Positions 44,401 to 55,288 of a DNA stretch of 64,000 nt are shown piece by piece (position 1 is the first letter of the stretch; each line of letters opens with the position of its first letter). This stretch comes from Auricularia sp. M13. Taxonomy: Eukaryota > Basidiomycota > Agaricomycetes > Auriculariales > Auriculariaceae. The DNA is taken from the NCBI GenBank assembly GCA_037042915.1, contig CM073194.1, forward strand, positions 2,604,001 through 2,668,000, given 5' to 3'. The translations under genes were made by a program, and so were the position numbers. A model generated the notes under the pieces. The model ran no database searches and was not told the origin of the DNA. It saw only the letters and a list, made by a program, of their open reading frames with translations.

Positions 44401-45802
44401 GCGCCCGCGCATGCGATTTCATCCCGCCGTACCTTGCTTTTGCCCGCGCGTCGCTGGTCGCGGGTCCCGCGCCAACGACGCTGTGCGCGCCATGTACTGC
44501 TGGGCATCCTGCGCGCGCTGTGCTGCTGGTTTACTGCGGCTGCAGTGGCGTGGCGCCCCGTTGCTCATTTGCGTCCTTTCTGCTCCTGTTTGCGCGCCGT
44601 GCGTGCGTGTGCGGTCGTACGCGTCCTGCGCGTATGGCGAGTAACGTCGCGCATGCGTTGTTCCGTTGTACGGGCCACCGCGCGGTGTACGACTGGCCGC
44701 GTCTCGCGCACGCTCCATCGTCCTCGCGCGCGCGCACAGTCGGTTCAAGGTCCTTCCTCTCCTCTTATCTCCGCCTTCCCCGGTCCCGCCGCTCATTCCT
44801 TCGCGCCCGTTTTGCCGGCGCCGCTGCGCTCTAGCGTTGCGCGTCGTCCGAGAACGGCTCGCTCTATCCGCCGCGCCGTGGACACTGTCCGTCGGCCTGA
44901 CAGCGCTGCGTCCGGTGATTATGCGCGCGTCGTATTGCTACACCTCGCGCGTGCCGCTCGATGTTTCCCGCGTCTCGCCTGTCATCGTCCATTCTGCGCG
45001 TCCATAGCCTCGCCCGCTCTGCGTCGTGCGTTTCAAACGTTCGCTCACGATACGTACGGCATCGCGCTCGCACGAGCCCGCGTCGATCCATCATATTCCC
45101 GCACACTCTTGTTCGTTCCGCCCGCTGCGCGCGCCGCCGCGCTCGACGTCGTGCCGTCCATCCCGTCCGGCAGGGCCATCCGCTCTGCGCTCTTCGCAAC
45201 AGCACCGTGCACGCTGTACGACAACGGGCCGTGGTTCGGCCGTTGTGCGCTTAGCGCTGGGCTCTGCACACTGTGTGCCCGTCTTCCCATGTGCGTCGAC
45301 GCGCGTTGTGCCGCTGCTCGGCGTCTGCGCCCGCGCGTAGCGCAGCATGTGTCGTACCTGCGGCCACCCTGCGCGCCGTTCTCGCGCCGCGCTGCTCGCG
45401 TCGCTTTCCTGCGCCGTCGTTCCGCGCAGTGTGCCGCTGGGCAGCTAGGACGTGCAATGCGCGCGGTCGCCGTCCTGTACCGCCAGCTTGCCCACGCGCC
45501 GTGCGCTGTTCGTGCGTGCTGTCGTGCCCAGCATTCCGCGCGACCCTACCTGCTCCCTTGCGCGCCACATCGTCGCCCAGTTTCCCCTGCGTCGCGCAAA
45601 CATTCCCTGCTGTCTTTCGCAGCGCATCTTCCCATTCTTTTTCTCTTCCTCTCGCTCTTTCTCACTCGCCATACCCCGCTGCGTTTCGATTTTCCCTCTA
45701 TGTCTAAATTCTGACTGGATGCTGACGCGATGCACCGCAGCCACCCTGACGACGCGCGTCGTGCAGAACGCGACCTTCGCCGACGAGGCGGGCGCGAGAT
45801 AA
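41417..45802 (+). CDS. GT8/LARGE-like glycosyltransferase, type II membrane protein
   Basis: Six exons: 41417-41718, 41766-41896, 41950-42285, 42463-42676, 43389-43516 and 45741-45802 (390 codons plus TAA). Residues ~8-27 are a hydrophobic signal anchor (LAAVIALVLVLNVAFW), so the enzyme probably sits in the Golgi with its catalytic part in the lumen. The catalytic part starts GRIVISMVMFG, has HVKSILMRASAP-type helix and strand, and at 163-169 the metal/nucleotide-sugar motif YVDTDAM (DxD at 165-167). GIVHFNCQGG at ~325-334 is the late His/Gly motif typical of GT8 enzymes, including the xylosyltransferase part of LARGE. GDQGLIHALW lies between. Introns 1 and 2 are 47 and 53 nt, but introns 3, 4 and 5 are 177, 712 and 2224 nt. 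The last exon (ATLTTRVVQNATFADEAGAR) rests on splice signals and frame only. The donor sugar cannot be told from sequence. Confidence 0.85.
42953..43061 (+). repeat. 27-bp tandem repeat in glycosyltransferase intron 4
   Basis: Four units beginning GTGGACGTCAG, each followed by TCGTGCCCG or a variant, sit inside the 712-nt intron. Related GGCGTC..GCGCG units extend upstream to ~42740. Confidence 0.8.
43517..45740 (+). other. 2224-nt last intron of the glycosyltransferase
   Basis: GTGCGTGT donor, GCTGACGCG branch and CCGCAG acceptor just before exon 6. The intron is C/T- and CpG-rich, with a ~50-bp repeat around GTATAACGRGCAGCGTCGCG at 43800-43915. A frame of 515 codons (44167-45714) is free of stops but encodes only Arg/Ala/Cys/Ser-rich sequence, so it is not called as a gene. 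Confidence 0.7.
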
Positions 45803-46360
45803 CATCGGACGAAGTCCCGCGTTGCATTTCGGAGTTGACCAGAGCACGCCGCGCTGTAGGGGATGGCGCGTTCAATGGAGACGCCGCGCGCACGCTCGGG
45901 AGGAGACGATACCGCGTACCAGAGACGATTTATGCGATGCGGAGGCGGGCGGAGGATGGTGTACACTAGTATCTGAGGAGGGTGGCGGATGAAGGGAGGA
46001 TGGAGATGGAGGATGGTAATGGCCCCGGCGCTTTGTGTATAGTGTGTAGACTGCCGGACGGCGCGGAGGCTTGGATAATGGATGGACACTGCTTTGACTT
46101 GCTTTGCTTCGAACTCTTACATGCATGACCGGAGCATGCTGTGAGCATGGGGAGGAGAGGACCCGTTGTGCTAGTGAGGTCCCCAATCAAAGGCTGGAGT
46201 CAGATTTGAAGTGAGTAACCTGCGTGCAGGGTTGCGCGCCATCCGAGTGAGATTGGCAATGGATAACGCGCTTGGTTGCGTGACATCCCATCTCGTCCCT
46301 CAAGTTGAACACGTAACGTGTGAGAGAAAACCGGTGCGAAGGTCTGAATCCGCGTTCAGA
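45803..46360. other. Spacer after the glycosyltransferase
   Basis: No gene recognised. Confidence 0.4.
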
Positions 46361-46369
46361 CTGTCCTAT

Positions 46370-47039
46370 AGCTATAAATGCTTCATGCACGCATCTAGTC
46401 ACCGCCAACAACTCGAACTACCTTGAGCTCCTTCCTCATTCACTCATCTTCGTACGCTCGTGGCGCAAATACACTCCCGAGCCGCACTCCTCATCTGCCA
46501 CACCATGCTCCGCACATTCTAGAAGCCACTTATACAGAGCGCGGATCAACAACGACTCGATATTCTCTTCTACGTACGTCGATGGGTTTGCGTACCTGGG
46601 ATGTTTCACGACGACGACTTTGAACAAGCGGTATTAAATAAGGGGCTACGGGAAATCGTTGAGATAGAGCGTAAAGTGGACCTGCGCGGGCCACTGCAGG
46701 AGCATGAAGTCGACGGCGCACGCTGGCGTTACCGTCTGGGCCTGTCTTTGGTTGATCTTGGTCACATATGCTCACGAGCCGATTACATGGAACGATGGTG
46801 AGGGGAATGCACATTGCTGCGCCGTTGGGTTGCTCTGCAAACCTCATTTGGTCTTCGCCGGAGGAGTCTGCGAAGATGATGATTGCTACAATATCATGCC
46901 TGCAGATTTAGAGAGACTATTCGCTGGGCTTTCTGCAGAGTCTAACGCGGAGAGAACACGATACATTCGAGTCATCTTCCCGACCGCCTGGACTGCATGG
47001 CATCTCACCCCTCAAGAACAGAGCCGGGCCGAGGGATAA
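46370..47039 (+). other. TATA box and two unassigned overlapping ORFs
   Basis: CTATAAATG at 46372-46380 precedes frames at 46601-46801 (66 codons, starting MFHDDDFEQAV) and 46704-47039 (111 codons, ending HLTPQEQSRAEG). The second has a Cys-containing middle (GNAHCCAVGLLC, GVCEDDDCYN). They could be exons of one gene, the first supplying residues to about SLVDLG, but no clean splice was found. Confidence 0.3.
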
Positions 47040-47070
47040 CACGGATTCATTCTCAGACGTACTTCCTCTG

Positions 47071-47149
47071 CATAAATACCCGCGCATCCAGATGCTGCCA
47101 GGTCTACACCACCATCCCACTCGACTTTAAGTCGCTCTCATCATCTGCT
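47071..47149 (+). promoter_or_regulatory. TATA + CTCATCATCTGCT module 6
   Basis: CATAAATACC at 47071-47080 and CTCATCATCTGCT at 47137-47149, the only plus-strand copy. It is followed directly by GTGAGTAA, which looks like a splice donor. No downstream gene recognised to 47540. Confidence 0.5.
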
Positions 47150-47565
47150 GTGAGTAATTCAGCTCAGCGGCGATAAACTACATATAATCGTGTGGCTGCG
47201 ACCATCGCATTTCGAGGCGCGAACAGCGCAGGAACTTTCGAACGACACCTCAATGGTCCGTGGCAACTCCGTGCAAATAACGACGGATGCTGTGCCCTTG
47301 CGCCGAGTCGAGATGCAGCTTGGGATGCACAGGATCAGGAGGTGTCGTCGGGTCGCAACTAATCCGCGAATGCAGGAGTTGACAGGACTCTCGCATTCGT
47401 AAACGGGGGGTCGGCATTCGGAGAGCTTATTACCCTTCCAAGGACGTCGAACGGAAACGAGCACCGTGGCCACCGCGAGGTTGGGCATCCGAATGGGAGA
47501 TTCCGATTTGGCCAGGTCGACGCTCAAGGCTAGGTACCACAGAGTCTATGGTCGATTGGATTTAT

Positions 47566-49108
47566 TTAGTACAGGGTCTTCTCGGACTGATCTTTGAGCC
47601 AGCTCCCGCTCGCGCCAGGCGCCAGCGTGCCAGCGGGAGAATCGTACGTCGGCTCGTCCAACACTTTGCGACTGGACGATATACTGAGTGATGCGGCCTC
47701 GTTGCCGCCGTATGCCTGTTGAAGGTGAGGCCACGCTTTGGGATCGTGCCCGATTGCAGACATACCGCGTGAAGCAGCCTCAATCGTCGCGCGCGCTGCG
47801 GCAGAGTCTCTATTCTTGACGCCTTGGGGAGTTGCTTGAAGATAGGGCCCCACTCTCGCCAGAGCTCAACATAGCGTACGACCTTCTCGAGCTGCGACTC
47901 GGTGATCACTTCGTTCACGTTGTCGTATATCGTCTCGGCGTTGGCCTACATAGAAGCGGGATAAAAGGGGTTATGCAAGGCCCAGATCCAGGGAAAGAAA
48001 GGGCGCACGCGTTTTAACCAAATTAAACGGCGCGCCTGCTCGTCCACCGAGAGCGACTCGAACCCGTCCACCGTCTTGCGCAGCGCGTTCAGCCCATTCG
48101 ACGGATCCAAGAGCTCCTTCTGCTGCAGAAACTCGAGCGCGAGCAGATCTGCGTCGCAGACCTGAATGTCGGGCGGCCCGTCGGCGAGCATGCAAGCCAT
48201 CTGCCAGCCGGGTTCCGTGCATGAGGCGTCGTACATCATGCGCAGGAGGCACATCTGCATCCAGCGTGGCTCGTACTCGAAGCGGCCGCGCATGAGCTCG
48301 ATCATGGGCCCCCAATTCTTCGATTGTTGGATGAAATCGATCGCGGCTGCGACATCAGGCTCGTGCTGCGGATGCCAGGACGCCCCGTTGCCCTGTCTGC
48401 GATACGCCTGCCAGTGCATGGTGTGAGCATTAAAGAATGTGATCGGGTCAGGACGCATAGACGTACCTTACTGCAGCAAATCAGCCGCACAGCTTGCTCG
48501 CGGAGCGGAAAGGCGTCGAAGTCTTCGACCGATTCGCGCAGCGTCGCCAGCGACGCTCCATGAATTTGATGTTGGTCGATGAATCTGTTCAGCTGTTTGT
48601 ACAGCACCTCTTCCCGCGCTCTGTAGCGCTCGCTGTACTGCGTCTGGCGCATGGCCAACGAATACGCCAGCCGCTCCAATCGATTGCCAGAGAGGCGCAT
48701 CAACCCGCTCGCGCCAAGGACAGCAGTCGCCACCAGAACCGCGTATCCCGACGCCTGGACTCCGTGCGGCGCATGGCGAACAAGCGAAATCGTTAGAAGT
48801 ATAGAACCAGAGGCAATGCAGATAGCGGCGATGGCCAACGCGAGCGAGATGCCGACGTTGCTCCTGAAGTAGTGGCCCTGGAAGCTGGTCGCGCTGGCGT
48901 TGAGCGCGACCTGCCACACGAGCATCGTAATCGTGCAGAAAAGGAATGCAGCATAAGACCAGGATAAGAGCGCAAGCACGTCGCTGGGCTCAGTCGGTTT
49001 GGCGGTGTAGTATGAAGAAAAGGCAAGACCAGCGCCGAAAGAGCCGATACCGGCCAGCAGTGTCATAATAGACTGCACCTTGTGCAGGCCCTGCTCTTCC
49101 TGCGTCAT
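47566..49108 (-). CDS. Four-helix membrane protein with long C-terminal domain (family member 1)
   Basis: On the minus strand, exons 49108-48467, 48407-48009, 47945-47766 and 47715-47566 join in phase 0 (introns 59, 63 and 50 nt) to give 456 codons, ending near an AATAAA. Residues ~10-135 hold four hydrophobic segments: MTLLAGIGSFGAGLAFSSYY, a second ending TMLVWQVALN, VGISLALAIAAICIASGS and GYAVLVATAVLGASG. The short loop SFQGHYFRSNVG corresponds to the DFRGxxGRLYRSxxG loop of the three paralogues at 55-63 kb. A soluble, helix-rich region follows (EEVLYKQLNRFIDQHQIHG, WGPMIELMRGRFEYEPRWMQ), ending in a Gly/Ser/Thr-rich tail. Only this member has such a large C-terminal part. Location and function are unknown. 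Confidence 0.75.
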
Positions 49109-49509
49109 AGCTGCAACCGATGGGGTGTTGGATGCAATCCAAGAGTGGGCGGCCGGCGCTGATGTGTAAATGAAATTGATGAAATGGGATTTCAAGCGCT
49201 GACTGCGGAATAGATGGAGCACGTCACGACCGCACTGATTTCAGAACCAAAGAGCTCAGCTCGGGGCTTGCGCAGGAAATGCAATGCGTGCCGGAGCCGT
49301 AGATGAGAAGTGCATAAGACAAGCGGATCGGGCGGTGTTCGAAAGTATGCCTCGTCGACCGAAACTGGGGAATCAGTCTCGGAATAGCTCAAATTGCATC
49401 TGACCGCTGGGAGGCTTTTACGGGCCATTTAGCATGGGATGGCGCTATGCCTGGATGAGACGGTGTGCTCACATCAACGCGGGTTGCCTACTACCCACAA
49501 TTTCAGTAG

Positions 49510-50133
49510 ATGTTGTATACAGTCCGAAAAATGCTTTCATATCTTCTACGCGCTTCTACGCTAGCTCCTAATGTGAGTCGGGACCTTATCTTGCCGTATA
49601 TCAGTGAGTTCGAAGCAAAAGATGCAGCCACATACTGGCAGTACTGCGAGGAAGCTCACAAGCCTCGTGTGCTGGTTCACAGAAAGAGCGCTCGTGAGTC
49701 GCACATTTTGAACGAGAGAGTGGCCAGTTTCCCTTGTGGTTGGCTCTACGAGCTTCAGCAGATTAAAGATGGTACAAAGCTCGAAGAATTGCAATTTGAC
49801 GATACTCTAAAGCGCTCACAATTCCACTCTTCTCAAATAACGACGACCGATTTGGACCTGTCTATTGTGTTCGGGCTTCAAACCGTATCCCAGAAAGCCC
49901 AGTTGATCGGAGGCGTATTCTCCTCCGCGCTTCTCTTGGTCTTCGACCACCACCAGCGATCACTCACCTCTTCATTCCCAGTCGACACATCAGCCTGTCG
50001 CTCACACCATAAACTCGGGAAGACGTGCGAAGCACGTGTCGAGCGCATGCAACAACTGCCGCAAAAAGTGAGCACTTGCGCGCAAATTGTAGTTTTGCTT
50101 GCGTGTCATTTCAATGATGTCGCTGGGTTCTAA
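49510..50133 (+). CDS. Hypothetical ORF, 207 codons
   Basis: A single open frame with mixed codon use, starting at an ATG-containing region (MLYTVRKMLSYLL). It has no signal peptide or family motif I recognise; a weak hydrophobic stretch (QLIGGVFSSALLLVF) sits near residue 135. It may be intact, or the fusion of two fragments: the first two thirds look more protein-like than the end. No convincing splice sites. Confidence 0.3.
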   Translation: MLYTVRKMLSYLLRASTLAPNVSRDLILPYISEFEAKDAATYWQYCEEAHKPRVLVHRKSARESHILNERVASFPCGWLYELQQIKDGTKLEELQFDDTLKRSQFHSSQITTTDLDLSIVFGLQTVSQKAQLIGGVFSSALLLVFDHHQRSLTSSFPVDTSACRSHHKLGKTCEARVERMQQLPQKVSTCAQIVVLLACHFNDVAGF

Positions 50134-50137
50134 CGAG

Positions 50138-50372
50138 TCGCCATCCCGATTCCCCGTCGACAGTGCACATTCGTCGAGTTCAACGACAAACGCACCCTGG
50201 CCGGGCGACGTAAAGCAGACCACCAGTTCTTCGAGCATCTACAAGCAGAAAACGCACAGCTGAAGACGTACATCGCGATTTTGCGCGCGGCGCTCCAGGC
50301 CGCGAACGTCCCGGTACCCACTCCGCCACTGGCAGCAAGAGCCTCACCGGTGAGCCTTTCAGGTAGTCATTT
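50138..50372 (+). CDS. Possible exon encoding a coiled coil
   Basis: Following a GTCGACAG acceptor-like site, a frame reads TFVEFNDKRTLAGRRKADHQ, then FFEHLQAENAQLKTYIAILR with heptad-like leucines, then a proline-rich end and a GTGAGC donor-like site at ~50350. A basic stretch before a short zipper suggests a bZIP-like piece, but the zipper is short and no start codon is in frame. An overlapping frame starting MMSLGSNESPSRF (50115) is the other possible reading. Low confidence. Confidence 0.25.
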
Positions 50373-50439
50373 GTAGTGCTGAACGGTCAATGCGGCGTCG
50401 AAGGTCACGCTCACAAGCGCCGTTCTTCAACCTTCGCCT

Positions 50440-50733
50440 ATGGCTGGCTCCACAGTCGACCTGCTCAACAGCAACGTTGCTCCGAGTACTGGCTTCAGCG
50501 ACATTACCAACCTACAGCTATCATTCGATCTTCTGACGAGCTATCAAGGGACCGAAGCTCAATACGACCTCGGCGTCGGTGTATCTCCCATCTCGACGAG
50601 CTCAGGCTGCATCGCCTTTGGCTATCACCCCGGGCCGGACGCGTGGAACCCCATGGAATTCACCGGAGCGGCATCCTCAGACTTATGTAGGGCAGAAAAT
50701 GAGCCATGTACAGACAAGCTGGACTTTGAATGA
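50440..50733 (+). CDS. Hypothetical ORF, 97 codons
   Basis: An ATG-started frame (MAGSTVDLLNSNVAPSTGFSD) runs 97 codons and is rich in Ser, Gly and Asp; it ends CTDKLDFE. It could be the next exon of the coiled-coil reading just upstream. No domain recognised. Confidence 0.3.
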   Translation: MAGSTVDLLNSNVAPSTGFSDITNLQLSFDLLTSYQGTEAQYDLGVGVSPISTSSGCIAFGYHPGPDAWNPMEFTGAASSDLCRAENEPCTDKLDFE

Positions 50734-53390
50734 GCAGAAACTGAAGTTTATTGTCTTGGACACGACTATCTGTCGAGCACATGGACGACGCGGAGTGGAC
50801 GGCGCATTAAGAGCGCAGGTACACCTTCACGCGACGGAGCCTCAGCACAATCAGCGCGCTGGCTTGCCTGAAGCAGGCGGAATGTCCGTCATGCACGAGC
50901 AGAGTGCCTCGATGCATCGCTCGCGCTGGCCCTTCCGGCAGCTCGTCCTCCGTAGCACTCGCCCGAGACTTCGAATCATGAATACTCACCTCGTCCCGCG
51001 CCTATGACACTCCGCCCGCCCACGGAGCCCCAGAGTGTTAAGCCCATTTCAACATGGTGCTGGTCTCCTCCGCCCCGAGCATGACGCTCCCCGCCATCAG
51101 CAGTCGTTGGTCCGAGGCGTTGCAGGTTCCAGGCGCTGCAGCCAGACAAGCGCGAGAGGGGGTGGTGTTACACCCCGTCGTTTGCGCCATGCACAGAGCC
51201 TGCAGTCAAAAATGAGCACACAGCAACAACGCAGAGCTATAAGGCGCACCCGACATCCCAGGGTGCCCATTGTACGACTCGTCCGAGGCCCGCGTAGCCA
51301 GCTCGCCCTCGCGCACATGGGATCCCATGTACGCGGTCGAGTGGGCGCGTCGCGCGACGAGAGGAGCGGGTCCGCGCCACGTTTCCGGGCGACCGACTGA
51401 GCATCGTTTGAGTATCTCGGCAACGCGACTGACGCCGGACGTACACTACGAACGTTCATGGACGACAGAGGCGTCCGTTCCGGGGGAGTCTGTCGTATCC
51501 TGATATTTGGAAGTGCTACGATGGTTCGCCGAGGTTGTCAGGGCGGGTTCTGCCTGACTGAAACATAAGCGCAAGTACGCGGCGAACAGGAAGAGGGGAA
51601 CAGACCAGAAAATGATGCAGTATGGTTGCCGTGCCGCCACTGCCCACGGTCTACTACATCTAGGCGTCATGACCAGAGGTATATTAAGCTCTCAAAGACG
51701 AGCGCACCTTGAACGCAGTTGGTGGCCTTGAGCGACGTTACCCAGGCAACTCAGTCTCTAGTTAAAGATTAGCAAACGCGTTCAAAAGTACGCAGAATAT
51801 GTAGGCACCACGTACATGCCGTGCTGCCCAGATGGAAGGAGTTGCCGACGTCGTCGCCATTGCGTTCAAGCGTTGGTATCGCCGGCCGCCGAGATGATAA
51901 AGACTCTTGCCATTGCCTGTCCACTGGCGCATACGGTCAGCACAGCGCAAAAGACTGGAGGGCATTGCTTGCGCTCGTACCTAGCGCAAGGCGGTGACAA
52001 TTTCGTGCCATTCGAACCGCATGGTGACTGCGAGGTTGGACTGTAGGGTGTTCTGAGCAACGAGCGATCGTCCGCAGAGGCTCAGAAAGTTGGAATAGAA
52101 TATAAGTGCAGCTTTAAATCCGAGGACAGGTTGTTCAGCGGTGATGTAGGTACCAGAGCGTCCGGGTAAACGGCGACGAAGTGACAAGCGCGAGCTTTGC
52201 GAGGCAGATGCATATTACGAGGGCTGGCAGGCGCCAAGCGACGTGTGTGGATACATGGCCAGATGTACCACTAGCACGGAATGATGAGCAGGGCCAGGAA
52301 AGTCGCCGGGTTATCGCGACGTTGTGGACGAGGAGGAAGGAGCGGTGGCATTTCGATCCCCGCAACTTGCACTTGGCTTTCTACTTTCATTTTTCGACCC
52401 CGGGCCGCATATTGCCATATTGCGCAGGACATACTCTTCCTCTTTGATCAATCTTATACTCTGGCTTGATGTCCCGGTTTTCAAATGCCCTGCGGTGCGG
52501 GATGGAGCATCTGCCGCATAACCCAACTTGGCTTCTTCTACACCGCGCGCTGACAATGGCATTTCGAAATAGAATTAGAGGCGCTTGCGATCTTGAGATA
52601 TGGCTCCAGGATCCAAATGCCCGAGGCGTTCGAGCTGACAACTTGCTATTCTGATATGATTCGCGCGGATTCAGCGGCTGCTAAAATCTGTGCACACCTG
52701 AGCGCGCCCTGTCTTTCTCGTCGCCGGAACGCCGTCGTGCCCAATGGCTCTGGTATTGCCTCTGAATGTTGCTCTGCTCGTTCGCGTCGTATGTCAGCTC
52801 GGATACTCTACACGGTGCAATTTCGAGTGCTCGACTCGGCGTCACCTTTGCGCTCGGTCTGAACACTCGCTGCGGCTACTATTTCAAACGCGCCCCAACC
52901 ATCGCTCGTTTCTCTGCTGCGTCTTGGCTTGTTTCTTAAGTAGCTGGATCTGGTGCTGATTATCCACGCTGCTTGCTTCTCATACTGCGGCTTCTACACC
53001 GTAAGAGGCTAAAGTCATGAAACGACCACCAAATGGCCCTGACTCTATCCCTCGTCGACGGCGCTATCGGATGGTGTGCAATTGAGACGCTGAGAAGTAA
53101 CTTTTCCAACGTTGCAGCTGGAAATCCGGCGGCAAGGGTAGCAAGTACTCATGACTAGGCGACTGCGGTATTGACTCAGACTGTGTTGTTCTAATCTCTG
53201 GGTCATGAATCGAAGTCTGCGACAAGGGGCGCCCGTCAGGTGAGCGTCACCACACCGCCAACCGAACACGCGGAAACCGCGCATGCAAAGAGACGATAAG
53301 CGCGAGATCGGCAGTCGATTACGGCGCGACCTGGTCCCGGGCGCATTCATTACCGGGTACTCGGACTGTAGCGTCTGCTGCATGCCGGCA
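50734..53390. other. Stretch without a recognised gene
   Basis: Scattered frames under 125 codons only. A minus-strand piece at 52135-52365 contains a hydrophobic run (WRLPALVICICLAKLALVTS) and 51981-52150 another (LGFKAALIFYSNFLSLCG). These could be remnants of a membrane protein gene, but frames do not connect. Confidence 0.4.
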
Positions 53391-53399
53391 GCTAGCCTC

Positions 53400-53930
53400 T
53401 CACGATTGGGAGTCTGTCAGTGATACGGCAGCAAGGCTCAGGCGAGCATTCGCTACGCTTCGTACGGCCAGCTGAGGCAACGCCTCGCCGGCCTGCGGTC
53501 CAGCCTTGTGCGAGTGCGCTATTAACGGATTCTGGGATATGTGCTCCGACGTCGGAGACGGGTCGCGAGAGTGGCGCTGGACGCAGAATAAGCACGCGCT
53601 TCCACCATGTCATGGAGAATGTCTCCCATTAAGCTGCCTACTCTCGGTGAACTCTACTGCGGCTAATCTCACGCAAGGTGATCCCCTGCCGGACGAACCC
53701 GTGTATCGACCGGCAGGATTGAGTATCTGAGAAGGTTGCGTTCAATGGGATTGCATGCCAGTCTGGCGGAACCGAACATTGACGACGCGCTTTCAGCGCG
53801 CATTCCAGGAAAGGAAGGTCTGGAACCTTGGCAGCGAGGCGAGGGTGTGGCACCCAGCCAGCTCCGCATGCACTGTACGTATCAAGGCAAACTGTATGCA
53901 CGCGTTCTGAGACTGAATCAGGCAATATCC
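53400..53930 (-). pseudogene. Cytochrome P450 C-terminal remnant
   Basis: On the minus strand the reading KVPDLPFLECALKARRQC..PPDWHAIPLNATFSDTQSCRSIHGF..GITLREISR resembles the P450 segment from the K-helix through the b-strand (LPYLxAxxKExLRW..PLGxPHxxxxDxxYxGxxIPxG..xxNxWAISR). The ExxR pair is not intact. About 290 bp further on, DVGAHIPESVNSALAQGWTAGRR and, in a neighbouring frame, RRCLSWPYEA correspond to the heme-binding region (FxxGRRxCxGR) with frame disruption and loss of the expected glycine. I read it as a decayed P450 gene. Confidence 0.45.
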
Positions 53931-53939
53931 GTATAGACG

Positions 53940-55080
53940 GTTGATTGTGCCACGTCCGAGATAGGGAAAATGTACTTTAAGAGACGTTCAAGGAAGACTG
54001 AGTTCAGCTCGAGCTAGGAGCGCGCGAACAGCAGACACTTTCCTACCCTGTATTGCGGCGGCAGCGCGCCGTAAGACGAGCGGCAGAGGCTCGTCTCCCT
54101 TGCAAACTCTACGACAGCTGAAACTCAATCAGGCGAAGGGGACAGTCGCCGTCAGCAACCGATAACTTAGCTCGAAGTAGCTTCAGGTTTCGCGTCCGCT
54201 GTAGGACTATGAGCGTGGACTCTGATCTTTTGGAAAACTCAGCGTGTACCGTGTTCGTGATTGTAAATGTTTTCGAAGGTGGGAGTCGGTCGCAGGCCAG
54301 GCGCGCATTGGATGGCATCGGCGCGCTCAGGAGTCAGAGCGTCTGTCGGATCATTTCGGATCCGTCCCCTCTGTTCTCTTTTCACAGCCCGCCTCCTTCA
54401 ACCTTTGAGCGCACAATCTTGCAGGGCACATGCCGCTGATCTGCGCAGTTCTAATGGAGCTACGAACTCGCGTCGACGCGTTGACTGTGCGGTCAACCAG
54501 AGGTTCCTATATTCCGACGCCCCTGCAAACGCCCGTGGCCCGATCTCACAGCTTTCAAGCTTTCAAGGACAGCCTGCTCCTTGAGTGATTCGTTTTTCTT
54601 GCTTATTTTTTCAAACTGACGGACTCTGCGCCAGCATCAGCGATTGAGCATTGAGTCCTGCGACCAGTCATTGACTTTGCGCACTGCCAAGGTCCCAGGC
54701 CGTTTCTGCATTCAATTGCCGGGCGCCCACACTTCAATTCCTTCTCAGATGAGGTGGAACTTACGCTTGGTCAAGGTCCAGTGGCCGCGGGCGTGCGTTG
54801 TCCCTTCAACACGCTGAAACCTCGCAGCGCGCTGCCGCGCCTGCTCCTCGCCTTTCCTATCTTCCAATGCAACTCTACGACAAGCCCTGCTCAACTTCCG
54901 TTCGGGTTCCTTGCAGTTGCGGGTGAGGGGCGGGCGCTTGGCACCAGTGGAATCTGCAGGCTTTGCAGGCCGCAGGTCAGATGCTTCGCTGCTGCCCTGC
55001 GCGTTTTACGCCTCTCTCTAAGGGGATTTTTGCGACCCATGGCGCGCGCTGCATCTGGCCTGCGGGTGCGAGCGCATCCA
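53940..55080. other. Stretch without a recognised gene
   Basis: No gene pattern. The last ~100 bases are the likely upstream region of the next gene. Confidence 0.4.
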
Positions 55081-55104
55081 TTTGCACCGGGACTGGCCAC
55101 GCGA

Positions 55105-55115
55105 AGGTATAAAAG
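55105..55115 (+). promoter_or_regulatory. TATA box of the 548-codon membrane protein gene
   Basis: GGTATAAAAGGG sits about 175 bp before the chosen ATG at 55289, leaving room for a leader of ~150 nt. Confidence 0.5.
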
Positions 55116-55288
55116 GGCTCCGCTGTTACTGTGGTCTTCAACGACAGGCTTCACCTGCTTGCGGCGATCGCCCCGTACCTCCCTCCCGTGCCTCCTACAG
55201 CCACTTCTCGCACATACACTTGCTTGCGACGCTGAGGTACGGGTATCCTTGCAATCTCTCAGTCTATAACTTACGACAGAGGACAGAG

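Noticed and set aside
44167-45714. 515-codon ORF as a gene
   Set aside because: It lies inside the glycosyltransferase intron, has repeat-like composition and no recognisable domain. It is kept only as an observation.
46560-46637. WSC-like start (FAYLGCFTTTTLN)
   Set aside because: The frame stops after a few residues and no cysteine pattern of a WSC domain follows in any frame.
52135-52365. Membrane receptor-like gene on the minus strand
   Set aside because: Only isolated hydrophobic stretches in unconnected frames; no splice sites or motifs to join them.
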